Source: Chondrosia reniformis
Lineage: Eukaryota; Porifera; Demospongiae; Chondrillida; Chondrillidae
Length of the DNA stretch: 64,000 bases
Direction: 5' to 3'
Assembly (NCBI GenBank): GCA_947172415.1
Contig: OX359198.1
Span: forward strand, 3,069,401-3,133,400
Shown: positions 12,531 through 22,974 of the stretch, piece after piece
Position numbering within the stretch: position 1 is the stretch's first letter
How the letters are laid out: each line of letters begins with the position of its first letter
Notes under the pieces: model-generated
What the model was told of the DNA's origin: nothing
Seen by the model: the letters and a program-made list of their open reading frames with translations, nothing else
The model's database searches: none
Position numbers and translations under genes: made by a program

Positions 12531-12671
12531 ATAATGTATCATTTTAAGACTTTTGTGTAATGTATCATTTTAGACTTTCTAGTTGATTTGTGTAACGTAG
12601 TTTTTTAATATAGACTATTTACATGATTTGTGTAATGTAGCGTTTCATTTTAGTTTGTTAGTTCTTTTTAT
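12531..12671. other. Degenerate short repeats at the edge of the gene-bearing island
   Basis: The satellite stops within its GGACCAGTA marker. About 140 bp follows, with three or four imperfect copies of TTTGTGTAATGTA(T/G)CATTTTAG. This segment would be 3' flank or 3' UTR of the minus-strand zinc-finger gene. Confidence 0.5.
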
Positions 12672-12676
12672 TTATT
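12664..12676 (-). terminator. Polyadenylation signal overlapping the zinc-finger stop
   Basis: The complement reads AAATAAATAAAAAG. AATAAA hexamers overlap and directly follow the TAA stop of the zinc-finger frame, implying an extremely short 3' UTR if used. Confidence 0.4.
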
Positions 12677-12998
12677 TTTCTTGTTTTCTCTTTTTTGTAG
12701 CTGGCTCCTTTTCCTCCTCCAGATGTACAAACCTGCACTTTGGGTTTGTACATGGCCTCCCCCAACACAACATAAATGGCCTCTTGCAGCCTTCAAGCAG
12801 GTGAGGTTCCACATGCCTGTATTCGCACTCTCCAGGTCCTTTTTTACATTTGTCTTGGAACCTACACAGCTTTGGTAGGTTCCTTGGCTTCTTGGTCTTG
12901 GCCTTTCTTTTTTCTCCTTTTCCTCCTTTTTCTCCGTTCTCTTTTTGGATTATAGTTATATGGCATTTATCGAAATTTCCCAAGTTAAAAGTTGCCAT
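12672..12998 (-). CDS. Small CCCH-type zinc-finger protein (108 aa)
   Basis: A single-exon frame with an ATG start. The N-terminal ~16 residues are neutral. A highly basic Lys/Glu/Gly tract follows (residues ~18-38). Two CCCH zinc fingers come next. The first is C-x5-C-x6-C-x3-H (CRFQDKCKKGPGECEYRH, ~46-63). The second is C-x4-C-x4-C-x3-H (CWGRPCTNPKCRFVH, ~78-92), a spacing like that of the ZC3H14/Nab2 class, which binds RNA. A basic tail KKRKQEK resembles a nuclear localisation signal. CCCH fingers generally bind RNA, so a nuclear RNA-binding role is inferred. Support for a real gene is a TATA box 42-49 bp upstream of the ATG and an AATAAA overlapping the stop. It could instead be ORF1 of a decayed retroelement or a processed gene copy. 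Confidence 0.7.
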   Translation of the reverse strand: MATFNLGNFDKCHITIIQKENGEKGGKGEKRKAKTKKPRNLPKLCRFQDKCKKGPGECEYRHVEPHLLEGCKRPFMLCWGRPCTNPKCRFVHLEEEKEPATKKRKQEK

Positions 12999-13039
12999 TT
13001 TTTGCTGTATCAGCTGTTGGAGCTATGCTGGGTGGAGTC

Positions 13040-13047
13040 TATTTATA
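13040..13047 (-). promoter_or_regulatory. TATA box of the zinc-finger gene
   Basis: The complement reads TATAAATA, 42 nt upstream of the ATG at 12998 and in a region richer in GC than the surroundings. A transcription start ~30 nt downstream would give a very short 5' UTR. A TGATGACA (CRE/AP-1-like) sequence lies a further ~25-30 bp upstream. Confidence 0.55.
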
Positions 13048-13214
13048 CTGTTGGTTGGAGGGTGTGTCATCACGCCCATTATAGGCTGGTTATTCACTTT
13101 CTCACCACCTTATCCATGCACTAGCAGGTGAAGATATGACCTTATAATCAACATATTGTTGCCTTGTTTTCACTTTATTGTTATTGTCTTGCGTGTAAAT
13201 TATTTAATTGTATT

Positions 13215-13830
13215 TGTCTGTACATCTATGCTGTTCCATATGTGGTTCACTATTGGGACCAGCACCAAAGAAATTGTCCATTCAAGGACATTTGGTGGTG
13301 TTCCTAGAAATGAAGCCCTATGGACAAATCTTCAGCACTTTGGGAAGCCATACTTTTGAGGTAAGTCCTTTAATTGTATGCATTGTGTTGTGTCACCTAA
13401 ACTTTTGCTAAAATGATTTTGAACATGTAAAAAGGAACTTTAGCTGTGTTTGTCTGTTCATCTATGCTGTTCCATATGTGGTTCACTATTGGGACCAGCA
13501 CCAAAGAAATTGTCCATTCAAGGACATTTGGTGGTGTTCCTAGAAATGAAGCCATATGGACAAATCTTCAGCACTTTGGGAAGCCATCCTTTTGAGGTAA
13601 GTCCTTTAATTGTATGCATTGTGTTGTGTCACCTAAACTTTTGCTAAAATGATTTTGCACATGTAAGGAACTTTAGCTGTGTTTGTCTGTTCATCAATGC
13701 TGTTCCATATGTGGTTCACTATTGGCACCAGCACCAAAGAAATTGTCCATTCAAGGACATTTGGTGGTGTTTCTAGAAATGAAGCCATATGGACAAATCC
13801 TTTAACTGTATGTATTGTGTTGGGAAATTT
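13215..13830 (+). repeat. Three tandem ~235-bp copies, exon-like, third truncated
   Basis: Copies begin at TGTCTGT(A/T)CATC positions 13215, 13451 and 13684, giving periods of 236 and 233 bp. Copies 1 and 2 are near-identical and each ends its conserved core with TTTGAG followed by GTAAGT (13361-13366 and 13597-13602), a consensus 5' splice donor. A pyrimidine-rich stretch and CAG lie ~100 bp before it. Copy 3 has lost ~60 bp, including the donor. Two frames stay open over ~60 codons (for example VVFLEMKPYGQIFSTLG), but the residues match no family I know. It may be a triplicated exon with its intron, or just a short tandem repeat. Confidence 0.6.
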
Positions 13831-13859
13831 AAAATGACTTGATGTTATGTACATTCAAC

Positions 13860-14140
13860 ACTAACCAGCCAGCAAAGAGGGATACCTAGACTTTGTTAAG
13901 TCTTTCATGCATACTCATTACCAGTAAATTAGTGAAGTATGTACTGATGACTGACATAAATTTCAGCATAACAATGAAGTGGAATATGCATGGCTGGGTA
14001 GAATGTTGATCTGAACAGATAGACTCATTAGCATATGCATGGCCAATCTTCTGAGAAGTGATGGCTTTGGAAAAAGCCTTTATTAGAATTTGTAATAGAG
14101 CCACACAACGACTCTTATAATAGAGCCACACAACGACTCT
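13860..14140. other. Spacer / probable 3' UTR of the minus-strand terminal exon
   Basis: This contains a perfect 23-bp direct repeat (TAATAGAGCCACACAACGAC...) at 14093-14115 and 14118-14140 directly after the stop of the minus-strand exon. An AATAAA is present on the minus strand at 14079-14084. The rest shows no coding signal I recognise. Confidence 0.5.
14079..14084 (-). terminator. AATAAA polyadenylation signal
   Basis: The complement reads AATAAA, ~57 nt downstream of the TAA at 14141. This is in the right position for the adjacent terminal exon. Confidence 0.5.
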
Positions 14141-14651
14141 CTAATGAAGATTACATACCAATTTCAAGCAAAGCTTTATGTCCTTAGCATACTCACTGTA
14201 CATGGTATTAATGGGAGATACTTGGGCTATTTGGAGATCTAAACTACGTTTCTTAGCTGAGATCTTTTTCCAAAAGTAACAGGCTAGTGAATGATACCTT
14301 TCCTTCTGAGAAGGCAACATATGCCTATCTCCTTGCTTATACATACACCGCAATTGATCAAATACATTCAAATCAGCGGAAGAGCCAAGCAATTTGGCAA
14401 TAGCTTTACACACTGATGATTCAAGAGATACTTCAGGACAACTATTCAGTACCTCATCTACTTGTACATCTACAGTACCTTCTGTGTTCAGGTTAGGATT
14501 TTGCTCATCATTTCCATTACTATTTTCCTTTTGGACAAAACCATCTTCACCAGTTTCAGATGCTATAGAACTTTCCTCACTCTTAATTGTTTTCCTACGT
14601 GGAGTGGAAGACTTAGGAGAAGCCAAAGTAGGCTGGATAAATGGCTTATTA
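14141..14651 (-). CDS. Candidate 3'-terminal exon, unknown protein (~168 aa visible)
   Basis: An open frame of ~168 residues has no in-frame ATG before its middle. A TGA lies in frame just upstream, after which the sequence reads CGTAG/TAATAAG, a possible 3' splice site. I therefore read it as the last exon of a multi-exon gene rather than a complete CDS. The N-terminal half is low-complexity and acidic/serine-rich (SPKSSTPRRKTIKSEESS, SNGNDEQNPNLN), like a disordered linker. The C-terminal ~90 residues (SVCKAIAKLLGSSADLNVFD..., YHSLACYFWKKISAKKRS) look folded and helical. I recognise no domain. An AATAAA follows the stop. No upstream exons can be identified within the island, so it may be a retained fragment or pseudogene. 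Confidence 0.45.
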
Positions 14652-14745
14652 CTACGTTGTCAAATTATCAATTTGCGAAAACTTATGAACAATTAACCTA
14701 TAGTAGAGGAGGAAGGCCTATGTGACCTAAACATTCTTAAGTAGT

Positions 14746-14880
14746 ATAATCAAAAGATAAATAAAACGTTTCGGCCTCGTAGGCCTTAATTCCCCAGCTA
14801 TTATTAACTTAGTAAATAAATAATAGCTGAGGAATAAAGGCCTACGTGGCCGAAACGTTTTTTATTTATCTTTTGATTAT
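14746..14880. mobile_element. Near-perfect hairpin / MITE-like palindrome (~63-bp arms)
   Basis: The arms at ~14746-14812 and ~14818-14880 are inverted copies with very few mismatches. ATAATCAAAAGATAAATAAA begins the left arm and its complement ends the right arm. The inner part is GGCC(T/A)CGTAGGCCTT and the central loop is only a few bases. A divergent fragment of the same motif (GGAAGGCCTATGTGACCTAAAC) precedes it at 14710-14733. It is a classic hairpin-forming non-autonomous element with no coding capacity. Confidence 0.85.
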
Positions 14881-15136
14881 ATGCTCATATGTCTTTGCCA
14901 TTGATAATTACATAGATATTAGCAGACATGCAATATGCTTACCATTTCCACTTACCTCTTACGACAACAAAAAACTTGGATCAAGGAAACTGTATCGTTA
15001 TCGAGAAGCCTTACGTGAAATATCAACTTTGGAAGTGAAATGTTTGTATAACGTGTTACCAAATATTTGGGTGCATATGCAACGTCATAAGACGTCATTT
15101 TATGACGGCTTGGCAATACTACTAGTATTAGGCTGA

Positions 15137-15267
15137 CTGTCACGTGACAATACCTACATTCGAAGGAGAAGAGACAAATGGAAAATGAACCGCTTACCAG
15201 ACAGTGGAGGATTGTATATCTAACCATTTTGTGACATCAATCTCTTCAGTAAGTAACGGCCTAAAAG
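15137..15267. other. Non-repetitive spacer without recognised gene
   Basis: An ORF at 14846-15136 (+) starts inside the hairpin element and continues into this unique sequence. It has no recognisable domain and I do not call it. Nothing else is visible here. Confidence 0.4.
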
Positions 15268-15402
15268 TTGTATGTATACTCCTGGAATATTCCCTTGTTT
15301 AACTGAGATATGAAGTACTAGAGGCGGCCGATAAAGGTATGAAAAAACGTTTTCGATTATAATTCAAAAACTAAAGGGAATTTAAAAGGAGTATACATAC
15401 AA
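15268..15402. mobile_element. Small foldback element, ~29-bp arms
   Basis: TTGTATGTATACTCCT (15268-15283) is the exact reverse complement of AGGAGTATACATACAA (15387-15402). The symmetry continues inward with AATATTCCCTT versus AAGGGAATTT. The spacer contains GGCGGCCGATAAAGG. The 135-bp size suggests a MITE. A TSD is not evident. Confidence 0.7.
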
Positions 15403-15714
15403 TCGTTAGATATCATGATCCTTCATAGATTGGTGTCACCATTTATTCTATTTTCGTATTTTCAACTGTCTAGTAAAAAATTTTGCCGATTTGTCACCTA
15501 TCACTTACAGCCGCTTACCTTCTCCTTTAAGCCTGCAATCATGATGCTCTTAGAGCCAAAATATTACGAACGAATAGCGCTTCAATTCTATGCAATTTGT
15601 TCAATGATACAATGTTTCTAAAGTAAAATACAATAAATTTAAAAAGAGTGTTAGTTGACGATTTTTGTAGATAATTTTCAGAAGTGTTGATATGTTCCAC
15701 TTGTGATCCCTTAT
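15403..15714. other. AT-rich unique sequence, no gene recognised
   Basis: This is the end of the 3.2-kb island. Two short opposing open frames (15415-15621 plus, 15539-15733 minus) lack recognisable features. The satellite resumes near 15715 with AAATATATCCCAATATTT. Confidence 0.4.
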
Positions 15715-18700
15715 TTTTTGAAATATATCCCAATATTTTTCAAATATATCCCATAATATAATCTATAGTCTTAGCCCAATATATCCCATAGTTTTACCAA
15801 TATATCCCAAAGTTTTGACAAGTATATCCCATAATTTTTACCAAATATATCCTCAGTTTTTGCTTATTATATCCAATTATATAAAACTATTTCCACTTAT
15901 GTCTCATAATATATCCAATAGTTTTACCCAATATACCCCTCGGTTTTTCAAATATATCCCATCGCTCTTGACAAATATATCCCATAGAATATCCCATAAT
16001 TTTTGCCCTATATATCCCATAATTTGAACTAAAATATCCATTAGTTTTTGCTTAATATATCCAATGGACCAGTATATCCCACAGTTTTGCCAATTATATC
16101 CAAGGCTTTTAACCAATATATCCCTTAAAATATCCCATAATGTTAGCCCAATATATCCCCTAGTTTTCTCCAATATATCCCATAGTTTTCCGAATATATC
16201 CCATGTTTTGACAAATATATCTAATAATTTTGCCTAATATTACCATCAGTTTTTGCTTTATATAATTTAATTAATGTATCCAATTATTTAAAAATATTGC
16301 TGATTATTTCCCATAATATATCCCATAGCTTTACCCAATATACCCCTCAGTTTTTGTAAAATATATCCTATAGCTTTTGACAAATATATCATATCCCATA
16401 ATTTTGTCCTATATATCCTATAATTTTGACTAAAATATCCCTTAGTTTTTGCTTAAAATATCTAATGGACCAGTATATCCCATAGTTTTTGCCGAATACA
16501 TCCCAAAAATTAACCTATAGTTTTAACCCAATACACCCCATAATTTTAGCCAAATATATCCCTTATTTTTTAATATATATCCAAATATTTTTCCAAATGT
16601 ATCCCAAAATATAATCTATAGTCTTAGCCCAATATATCCCATAATTTTGCCTAATATATCCCTCAGTTTTGGTTTAATTTATCCAACTATTTGAAAATAT
16701 TGCCAATTATATCCCATAATATATCCCATAGTTTTATCCAATATACCCCTTAGTTTTTGGCAAATATATACCATAGCTTGTGACAAATATATCCCCTAGA
16801 ATATCCCATAATTTTTCCCTCATATATATCCCATAATTTTGCATAATATATCCCTCAGTTTTTCTTAATATATCCAATGGACCAGTATATCCCAATATAT
16901 CCAACAATTTTTAACCAATATATCCCATAATATATCCCATAATGTTTGCCCAATATATACCATAGTTTTTGCCGAATATATCCAATAATACAACCTTTAG
17001 GCTTAGCCCTATAAATCCCATTGTTTTTCCAAATATCACCCAAAATATTTCCAAATATATCCCTTAATTTTTGTCAAATATATCCCAAAATATAACCTAC
17101 AGTCTTAGACCAATATATCCCATAGTTTTTGCCCAATATATCCCATAGTTTTTCCGAATATATCCCATACTGTTTGCAAATATATCCCATGATTTTTGCC
17201 AAATATATCCCATAATTTTGACTTATATATCCCTCAGTTTTTGCTTAATATATGCAATTATTTAAAAATATTGCCAATTATATCCCATAATACATCCCAT
17301 AGTTTTATCCAATATACCACTTAGTTTTTGTGAAATATATTCCATAGCTTTTGACAAACATACCCAATAGTATATCCCGTAATTTTTTTCCTATATATCC
17401 CCTAATTTTGCCTATTATATCCCTTAGTTTTTATTTAATTTATCCAATCGACCGGTTCTATCCAATAGTTTTGTGAAATATATCCACCTATTTTTAACTA
17501 ATGTATCCCATAATATATCTGATGTTTTTGCCCAATATATCCCATAATTTTTGCCGAATATATCCTGTAAAATAACCTATAGTCTTAGCCCCATATATCC
17601 AATAAGTTTTGCCCAATATATCCCATAATATTTGCCAAATATATCCTAAAAAAACTTATAGTCTTAGCCCTATATATCATATAGTTTTTGCCAAATATAT
17701 CCCATATTTTTTTCCATGTATCCTATAATTTTTGCTAAATATATCCCATAATATAACCTATAGCTTATCCCAGTATATCTCATAGCTTTTCCCCATATAT
17801 TCCAAAAGTTTGCCGAATATATCCCATAGTATAACCCATTATTTTTGTCCTATATATCCTATAATTTTGCCTCATATATCGATTAATTTTTCTTCATATA
17901 TCCAATGGACAAGTGTATCCCATAGTTTTGCCAAATATATCCAACAATCATTAACAAATATATCCCATAATATATCTCATAATTTTTACCCATTATATGC
18001 TATAGTTTTTGTCAAATATATCCCAAAATATAACCTATAGTTTTAGTCTTATATATCATATTTTTTGCTAAATATATACCATATTTTTCCAAATATATCC
18101 CATAGTTTTGGCAAATATATCCCATAGCTTTTGCCAAAAATATCCCATAATTTTTCCAATTATATCGCATACTTTTTGCCAAATATATCCCGTAATATAA
18201 ACTATAGTCTTAGCCCAATATATTCCATAGTTTTTGCCTAATATACCCCATAGTTTTCCAATTATATCCAATAGTTTTTGCAAATATATTTCATAATATT
18301 TGCCAAATATAACCCATAATATAACCTATAGTCTTAGCCGAATAGATCCCATAGTTTTCCATATATATCCCATACTTTTTCCAAATATATCCCATAATAT
18401 ACACTATAGTCTTAGCCCAATATATCCCATTGTTTTTACCCAATATATCCCATAGTTTTTACGAATATATCGCATAGTTTTTGCAAAATTATCCCATAGT
18501 TTTTGCAAATATATCCCATAAATTTTGCCAACTATATTCCATCATTTTCCAAATATATCCCTCCGTTTTTGCTTAATATTTCCAATTATTTAGAAATATT
18601 GCCAATTATATACCAAAATATATCCCATCGTTTTACCCAATTAACCCTTAGTTTTTGTCAAATACATCCTATAGCTTTTCACAAATATATCCCTTAGTCT

Positions 18701-19864
18701 CTCCCATAATGTTTGCCGTATATATCCTATAATTTTGCCTAATATATCCCTTGGTTTTGCTTAATATATTCAATGGACCAGTATATTGCATAGTTTTCCG
18801 AATATATCCCATAGTTTTTCAAATATATTCCATAATTGTGGCCAAATATATCCTATAATTTTGCCTAATATATCCCTCACTTTTTGTTAATATTTCCAAT
18901 TATTTAAAAATATTTCCAATTTTATCGCATAATATATCCCAAAGTTTTTCCCAATATGCCCCTTAGTTTTGTCAAATATATTCCATAGCTTTTCACAAAT
19001 ATATCCCATAGTTTATCCCATAATTTTTGCCCTATATATCCTATACTTTTGCCTAATATATCCCTTAGTGTTTTGCTTATTATATCCAATGGACCAGTAT
19101 ATCCCATACCTTTGCCAAATATATCCAACACCTTTTAACCAATATATCCCAGAATATATCCCATAATATTTGCCAAATATATCTCATAATATAACCTATA
19201 GTCTTAGCTGAATATATCCCATTGCTTTTCCCAATATTTCCCATAATTTTTCCGAATATATCACATAGTTTTTGCAAGTATATCCCATAGTTTTTGTGGA
19301 AATATCCCATAAAATAACTTATAGTCCTAGCCCAATATATTCCATAGTTTTTGCCTAATATATCCCATAGTTTTTCCGAATATATCCAATAGTTTTTGCA
19401 AATATATCCCATAATATTTGCCAAATATAACCCATAATATAACCTATAGTCTTAGCCGAATATATCTCATATTTTTTCAAATATATCCCATAAATTTTGC
19501 CAAATATATCCCATCAAATAACCTATAGTCTTAGCCCAATACATCCCAAGTTTTTGCCCATATATCCCATAGTTTTTCTGAATACATCCCATAGGTTTTG
19601 CTAAAATATCCCTTAACATTCGCCAAATGTATCCCAGTATTTTACCAAATATATTCCTCAGTTTTTCTTAATATATACAATTACTTAAAAATATTGCCAA
19701 TTATATCCTATAATATGTCCCATAATTTTACCCAATATAGCCCTCAGTTTTTGTCAAATATATCCCATAGCTTTTAACCAATATATCCCATAGTATACCT
19801 CATAATTGTTTCCTAATATATCCCTTAGTTTTTGCTTAAAATATCCAATGGACCTGTATATCCC
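15715..19864 (+). repeat. AT-rich ~22-23 bp satellite, block 2
   Basis: This has the same monomers and marker variants as block 1 (CCAATGGACCAG, CAACAATTTTTAACC, CCTATAGTCTTAGCCC). It ends at 19864 in the marker sequence GGACCTGTATATCCC, where retrotransposon 2 is inserted. Confidence 0.93.
19855..19864. repeat. Target-site duplication, left copy
   Basis: TGTATATCCC is repeated exactly at 22975-22984 on the other side of retrotransposon 2. Removing the element and one copy restores the usual satellite order GGACC(A/T)GTATATCCCATAG. Confidence 0.85.
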
Positions 19865-19936
19865 CTTTTTTTATTATTAAACTGGTTTCTACAGCAGAAA
19901 TAAGAAAATCATAAATAATTGTTATTATTGCTGTAA

Positions 19937-20499
19937 TCAGTCTTTCTTCATTTCCCTCCACCTTGCTCTGTCATCTGCTGTCCTTCTAAGAATTTCTAAG
20001 TCAATAGTGTTATGCAGGTTCAGGTTTCTGTGCTTGATGTCAGCTTTTAGGGTGTCTAGGAGGTTAGTTGTGTGACGGCCACGTCTACCCTTGTACTTCT
20101 TGGCACCTTCAACTGTATATTGTAAGGCATTCCTAGCATGTTCCATCTAGCCTCCGCCACAAACTCAGATAGCGGTCTGGTGTTGCATCTCTTGTAGAGT
20201 GCCTCATTGGAGATGGTACTGTGTGGCCAATGGATGCCAAGGATGGAGCGTAGGTGACGTCTGTGGCAAGCATCAAGCTTGTTCAAGATGGTCTTCGGTG
20301 CAGCCCAGCTGCTACAGTTATACAGCATGGTGGACACACACATAGCATTGTACACTTGAAGTCGCTTTTGCAGTGGAATTCGAGGCCCTCGCATCCACAT
20401 CGACCAAAAAGAGCGGAATGACAAGTTACCCAGCACACAGCGGTGCATGGTGTCTTTGGTGCTGCAGAGAGGGATCCTAGTGACTTGCTGTTGCGCCAT
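19937..20499 (-). pseudogene. Retrotransposon 2: C-terminal region
   Basis: Two overlapping open segments in different frames (20056-20499 and 19937-20146) continue the protein after the RT. The first carries LQKRLQVYNAMCVSTMLYNC and LDACHRRHLRSILGIHWPH. The second carries RGRHTTNLLDTLKADIKH and ends DLEILRRTADDRARWREMKK, then a stop. This is the characteristic tail of many animal LINE polyproteins, including the closing 'ADDRARWR'. The shift between them falls near 20140. The 72 bp after the stop forms the 3' UTR and A-rich tail. Confidence 0.8.
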
Positions 20500-21830
20500 G
20501 TCTCATTGCCTCGAGCGACTGTACCTTGATCGCTTACTTCTGCAGCCTCAGATAGGTAGATGTGTGTGAACTCTGTTTTGGATTCGTTAACGAGGAGGTT
20601 CCACTTTCTTAGTTGTGTACAGGCTGTTTGTAACAGAGAATCAAGGGGCTCACGCTCTTCATCAGCAAAGTCTACATCGTCGGCGTATTCCCATTCTAGT
20701 GGCATGCCTTTAAGGTGATTGGTGGGTCTGGTCGTCCAGCACTGCCTCGTACACACTTCAGTGCAGCTGCCAGATAGCAGGTGAACAATACCGGTGACAA
20801 GCTATCACCTTGAGGGGAGCCTATTGTTGTTTCAAACCATGCAGACCAAGACGACTTCACACGAACTGTGAGCTTAGTTCCTGTCAGGAGGGTGCGAACC
20901 AGCCTTAAGTCATCAGAATCACAACCCGCTGATTTCAAAACATCCAGAATCTTCTCTCTATTAATGGTGTCAAAGGCACGGGACATATCAATAACCATTT
21001 TGTGGAAGTCCCAGTGGCGGATAAACACAACTAAAATGAGCATCCTCTGTGCCCATATGATGTCTGCACAACTCCTCCCTTGTTTGAAGCCACTTTGGCT
21101 GGCTCCTGTGTATGCATCAACCTTGGGGCGAATGCGTTGCAGAGTGACGATAGAAACAATCTTACGCACACTGTTCAAAAGAACAATGGGTCGTAGGCTG
21201 GTTTGTGGGCCCTGTGGTTTCCCTGGTTTAGGTAAAGCCACCAGAATACCCTTGCCCAGTGCTTCCAGAGGAATGTGCTGTTCAAAGATTCGATAAATTA
21301 TCTCTGCAAAAGGCTCTGACAATATTCCAGCAGCATACTTCAACAGTTCATTGCTAACTCCATCAGGGCCGGGTGCAAGTCCATTTTGCAGCAGCTTCAT
21401 AGTGCTTTCAACTTCAGATGCTGTAATTGGTTGATCAAGTGGCTGACCAGAGTCCACGAATGGGGCAATTGAGTCCACAGTAGGATCAGTGAACTGCTGT
21501 TCAAACCACTTACAGATGGTGTCTGCTTTCGCTTTGTCAGTCGCAATGAATTTGCCTTCTGGATCGTGGATACACAAAGGTGGTGATTTTGGTGTAGATT
21601 TCATTGCTTTTACTGCCCTGAACATCTTCCGGGAGTCATCAGTTGATGTAATCTCTGATGCCAGTGTGTCTGCTCTACACCAAGCTAGATGTCGAAGTCT
21701 TTGGTTGATCTGCCTCAAGATGCGACGCCTCTCTCTCTGCCAATTAGTTCTATCTTTGCTGTCACCCGTAGCTTCAATTTGAAGTCGCAGTGCACGTTGC
21801 TGGGTTGATAGTTTAGCCACCACTGGGTCT
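20283..21830 (-). pseudogene. Retrotransposon 2: reverse transcriptase domain
   Basis: The main open segment (20696-21823, 375 codons) contains a basic linker, APGPDG at ~150-155, LRPIVLLNSVRKI at ~210-222, QSGFKQGRSCAD (~243-254), motif A VIDMSRAFD at ~277-285 and motif B GSPQGDSLSPVLF at ~335-347. The frame then shifts near 20700-20750, and motif C EYADDVDF lies in the next segment (20500-20756). The first codon of the long segment is GTG and the coding clearly continues upstream in other frames, so there is no real start here. The catalytic triad is retained but split by the shift, so the enzyme cannot be made from this copy. Confidence 0.92.
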
Positions 21831-21845
21831 TGGGTGTATCGTCTG

Positions 21846-21995
21846 TGATGGGGGGGTTGTCATTCCAATAGTCTCCGACGCTGCTTCTTTGACACATCTC
21901 AGCACACTTTCCAGTCTGGCATTAGGGTCATTTGAAGTGGATAGACTACCAATCCGCTCGTTGAGAGATAGTAGATATGCAAGGTGTGTACCCTA
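21846..21995 (-). pseudogene. Retrotransposon 2: linker between endonuclease and RT
   Basis: Immediately after the in-frame TAG at ~21993-21995 the endonuclease frame stays open (LLSLNERIGSLSTSNDPN, VLRCVKEAASETIG) until a run of seven C/G bases near 21850, where it shifts into the RT frame. The C-run shift is one of several homopolymer breaks in this element. Confidence 0.65.
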
Positions 21996-22941
21996 ATCAG
22001 ACACAAGCTTAGGGGTGTCATATGCCATTTTAGAGGGTTGCTTCTTGGGTTGTTTGAACACCAGGCATCTACGGTCTAACCGTAGGCGTGCCACCACGGG
22101 CTTATGATCAGAGCTTGTTGTAGCTCCACCATATGCTCGGGCATCTTGTAGCATTAGCTTAGCATTCTGTTTGCAGAGCATGAAGTCAATTTGGGTGTAG
22201 ATAGCAATTGTCTTGGATGAGCCTGGTGGTGCATTCTGATCTTTGAGCCAGCCTGTCCATGTTGTCTTATGGCGACTTGCATATTGAAATGCTGTGTAGC
22301 AGGCCAAAAACCCATTCACTGCCATAAAGCTGACCAGAGCTTCACCATTATCATTGCGGGTCCCATACCATGTGCTCCCATGCAGGAATCCAACCCTGCA
22401 TCAATATCTGTTGTTGTACGCTTGCCCAACTTCGGATTGAAGTCGCCACAGACAAAGACAAGAAAACGGGCTGGGGCTTTAATGGCAGAATTCAGTTCAG
22501 CATAGAATTGATCACTCACCGATGGATTCTCTCTGACTCGCAGAGACGTTGGTCCATAAGCATTCACAACTTGGTACTGACACAAGGTACCGTCTCTACA
22601 GGGAATGGCTAGGTATAAGACAGCTACGCGATCACTCACGTACCACCATCGGCGGACAAATGGCTTGAATCGGGGGGGCAATTACGAAGCCAAGGCCTCT
22701 GTACTTGGCTGTCTGCTGTTGTATGAGTACCAATTTGTGTCCAGACGCCATCTCGATAACGTCATTCACGGCAACTTTCGTCTCTTGGAGGCATATTAAG
22801 TCGAGATGATATTTAGTCCCTGCCCAGCTGTTGTCGTTTCTCAGTTGCAGTCAGCCCTCGAACATTCCACGTGGCTAGGGAGTGTGTGAAGTTATGCTTC
22901 TCTCGTTCAGTGCGAAGGTTGGGATGAAGAAAGGTAGACAT
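21993..22941 (-). pseudogene. Retrotransposon 2: AP-like endonuclease, in fragments
   Basis: Four pieces in different frames make up the domain. The first (22813-22941, 42 codons) opens with an ATG and has HSLATWNVRGLTATEK, the conserved N-terminal Asn-containing strand. The second (~22679-22805) has LDLICLQETK with the catalytic Glu. The third (22316-22681) has VNAYGPTS and CGDFNPKLGK. The fourth (21993-22325) has QIDFMLCK and the terminal TSSDHKPV with the catalytic Asp-His. Breaks coincide with a TAA at 22813, a G7 run at 22672-22678, the region near 22320, and a TAG at ~21993. All key residues remain recognisable, so decay is moderate. Confidence 0.88.
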
Positions 22942-22974
22942 TATAAAGGGCGCCAGTCACGGTTCGCCGCCATT

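Larger units (their letters stand above)
19865..22974 (-). mobile_element. APE-type non-LTR retrotransposon 2, flanked by a 10-bp TSD
   Basis: A ~3.1-kb minus-strand element is inserted in the satellite. In transcript order it has a short leader, an AP-like endonuclease (WNVRGL, LICLQETK, GDFNPKLGK, SDHKP), a reverse transcriptase (APGPDG, IDMSRAFD, QGDSLSPVLF, YADD), a C-terminal region and a short 3' tail ending in TTTAATAATAAAAAAAAGGGG. The TSD TGTATATCCC on both sides shows target-primed insertion. The frame is broken by at least one in-frame stop and about six shifts, several in C/G homopolymers. Domain order and style fit an APE-bearing LINE of the Jockey/CR1/RTE assemblage; the clade is not resolvable by eye. 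It appears full-length or nearly so but dead. Confidence 0.92.

Noticed and set aside
14846-15136. 96-codon plus-strand frame
   Set aside because: It begins inside the hairpin element and has no recognisable domain or conserved context. Probably chance.
20868-22799. Plus-strand open frames overlapping retrotransposon 2
   Set aside because: They are antisense shadows. The minus strand carries the APE and RT motifs.
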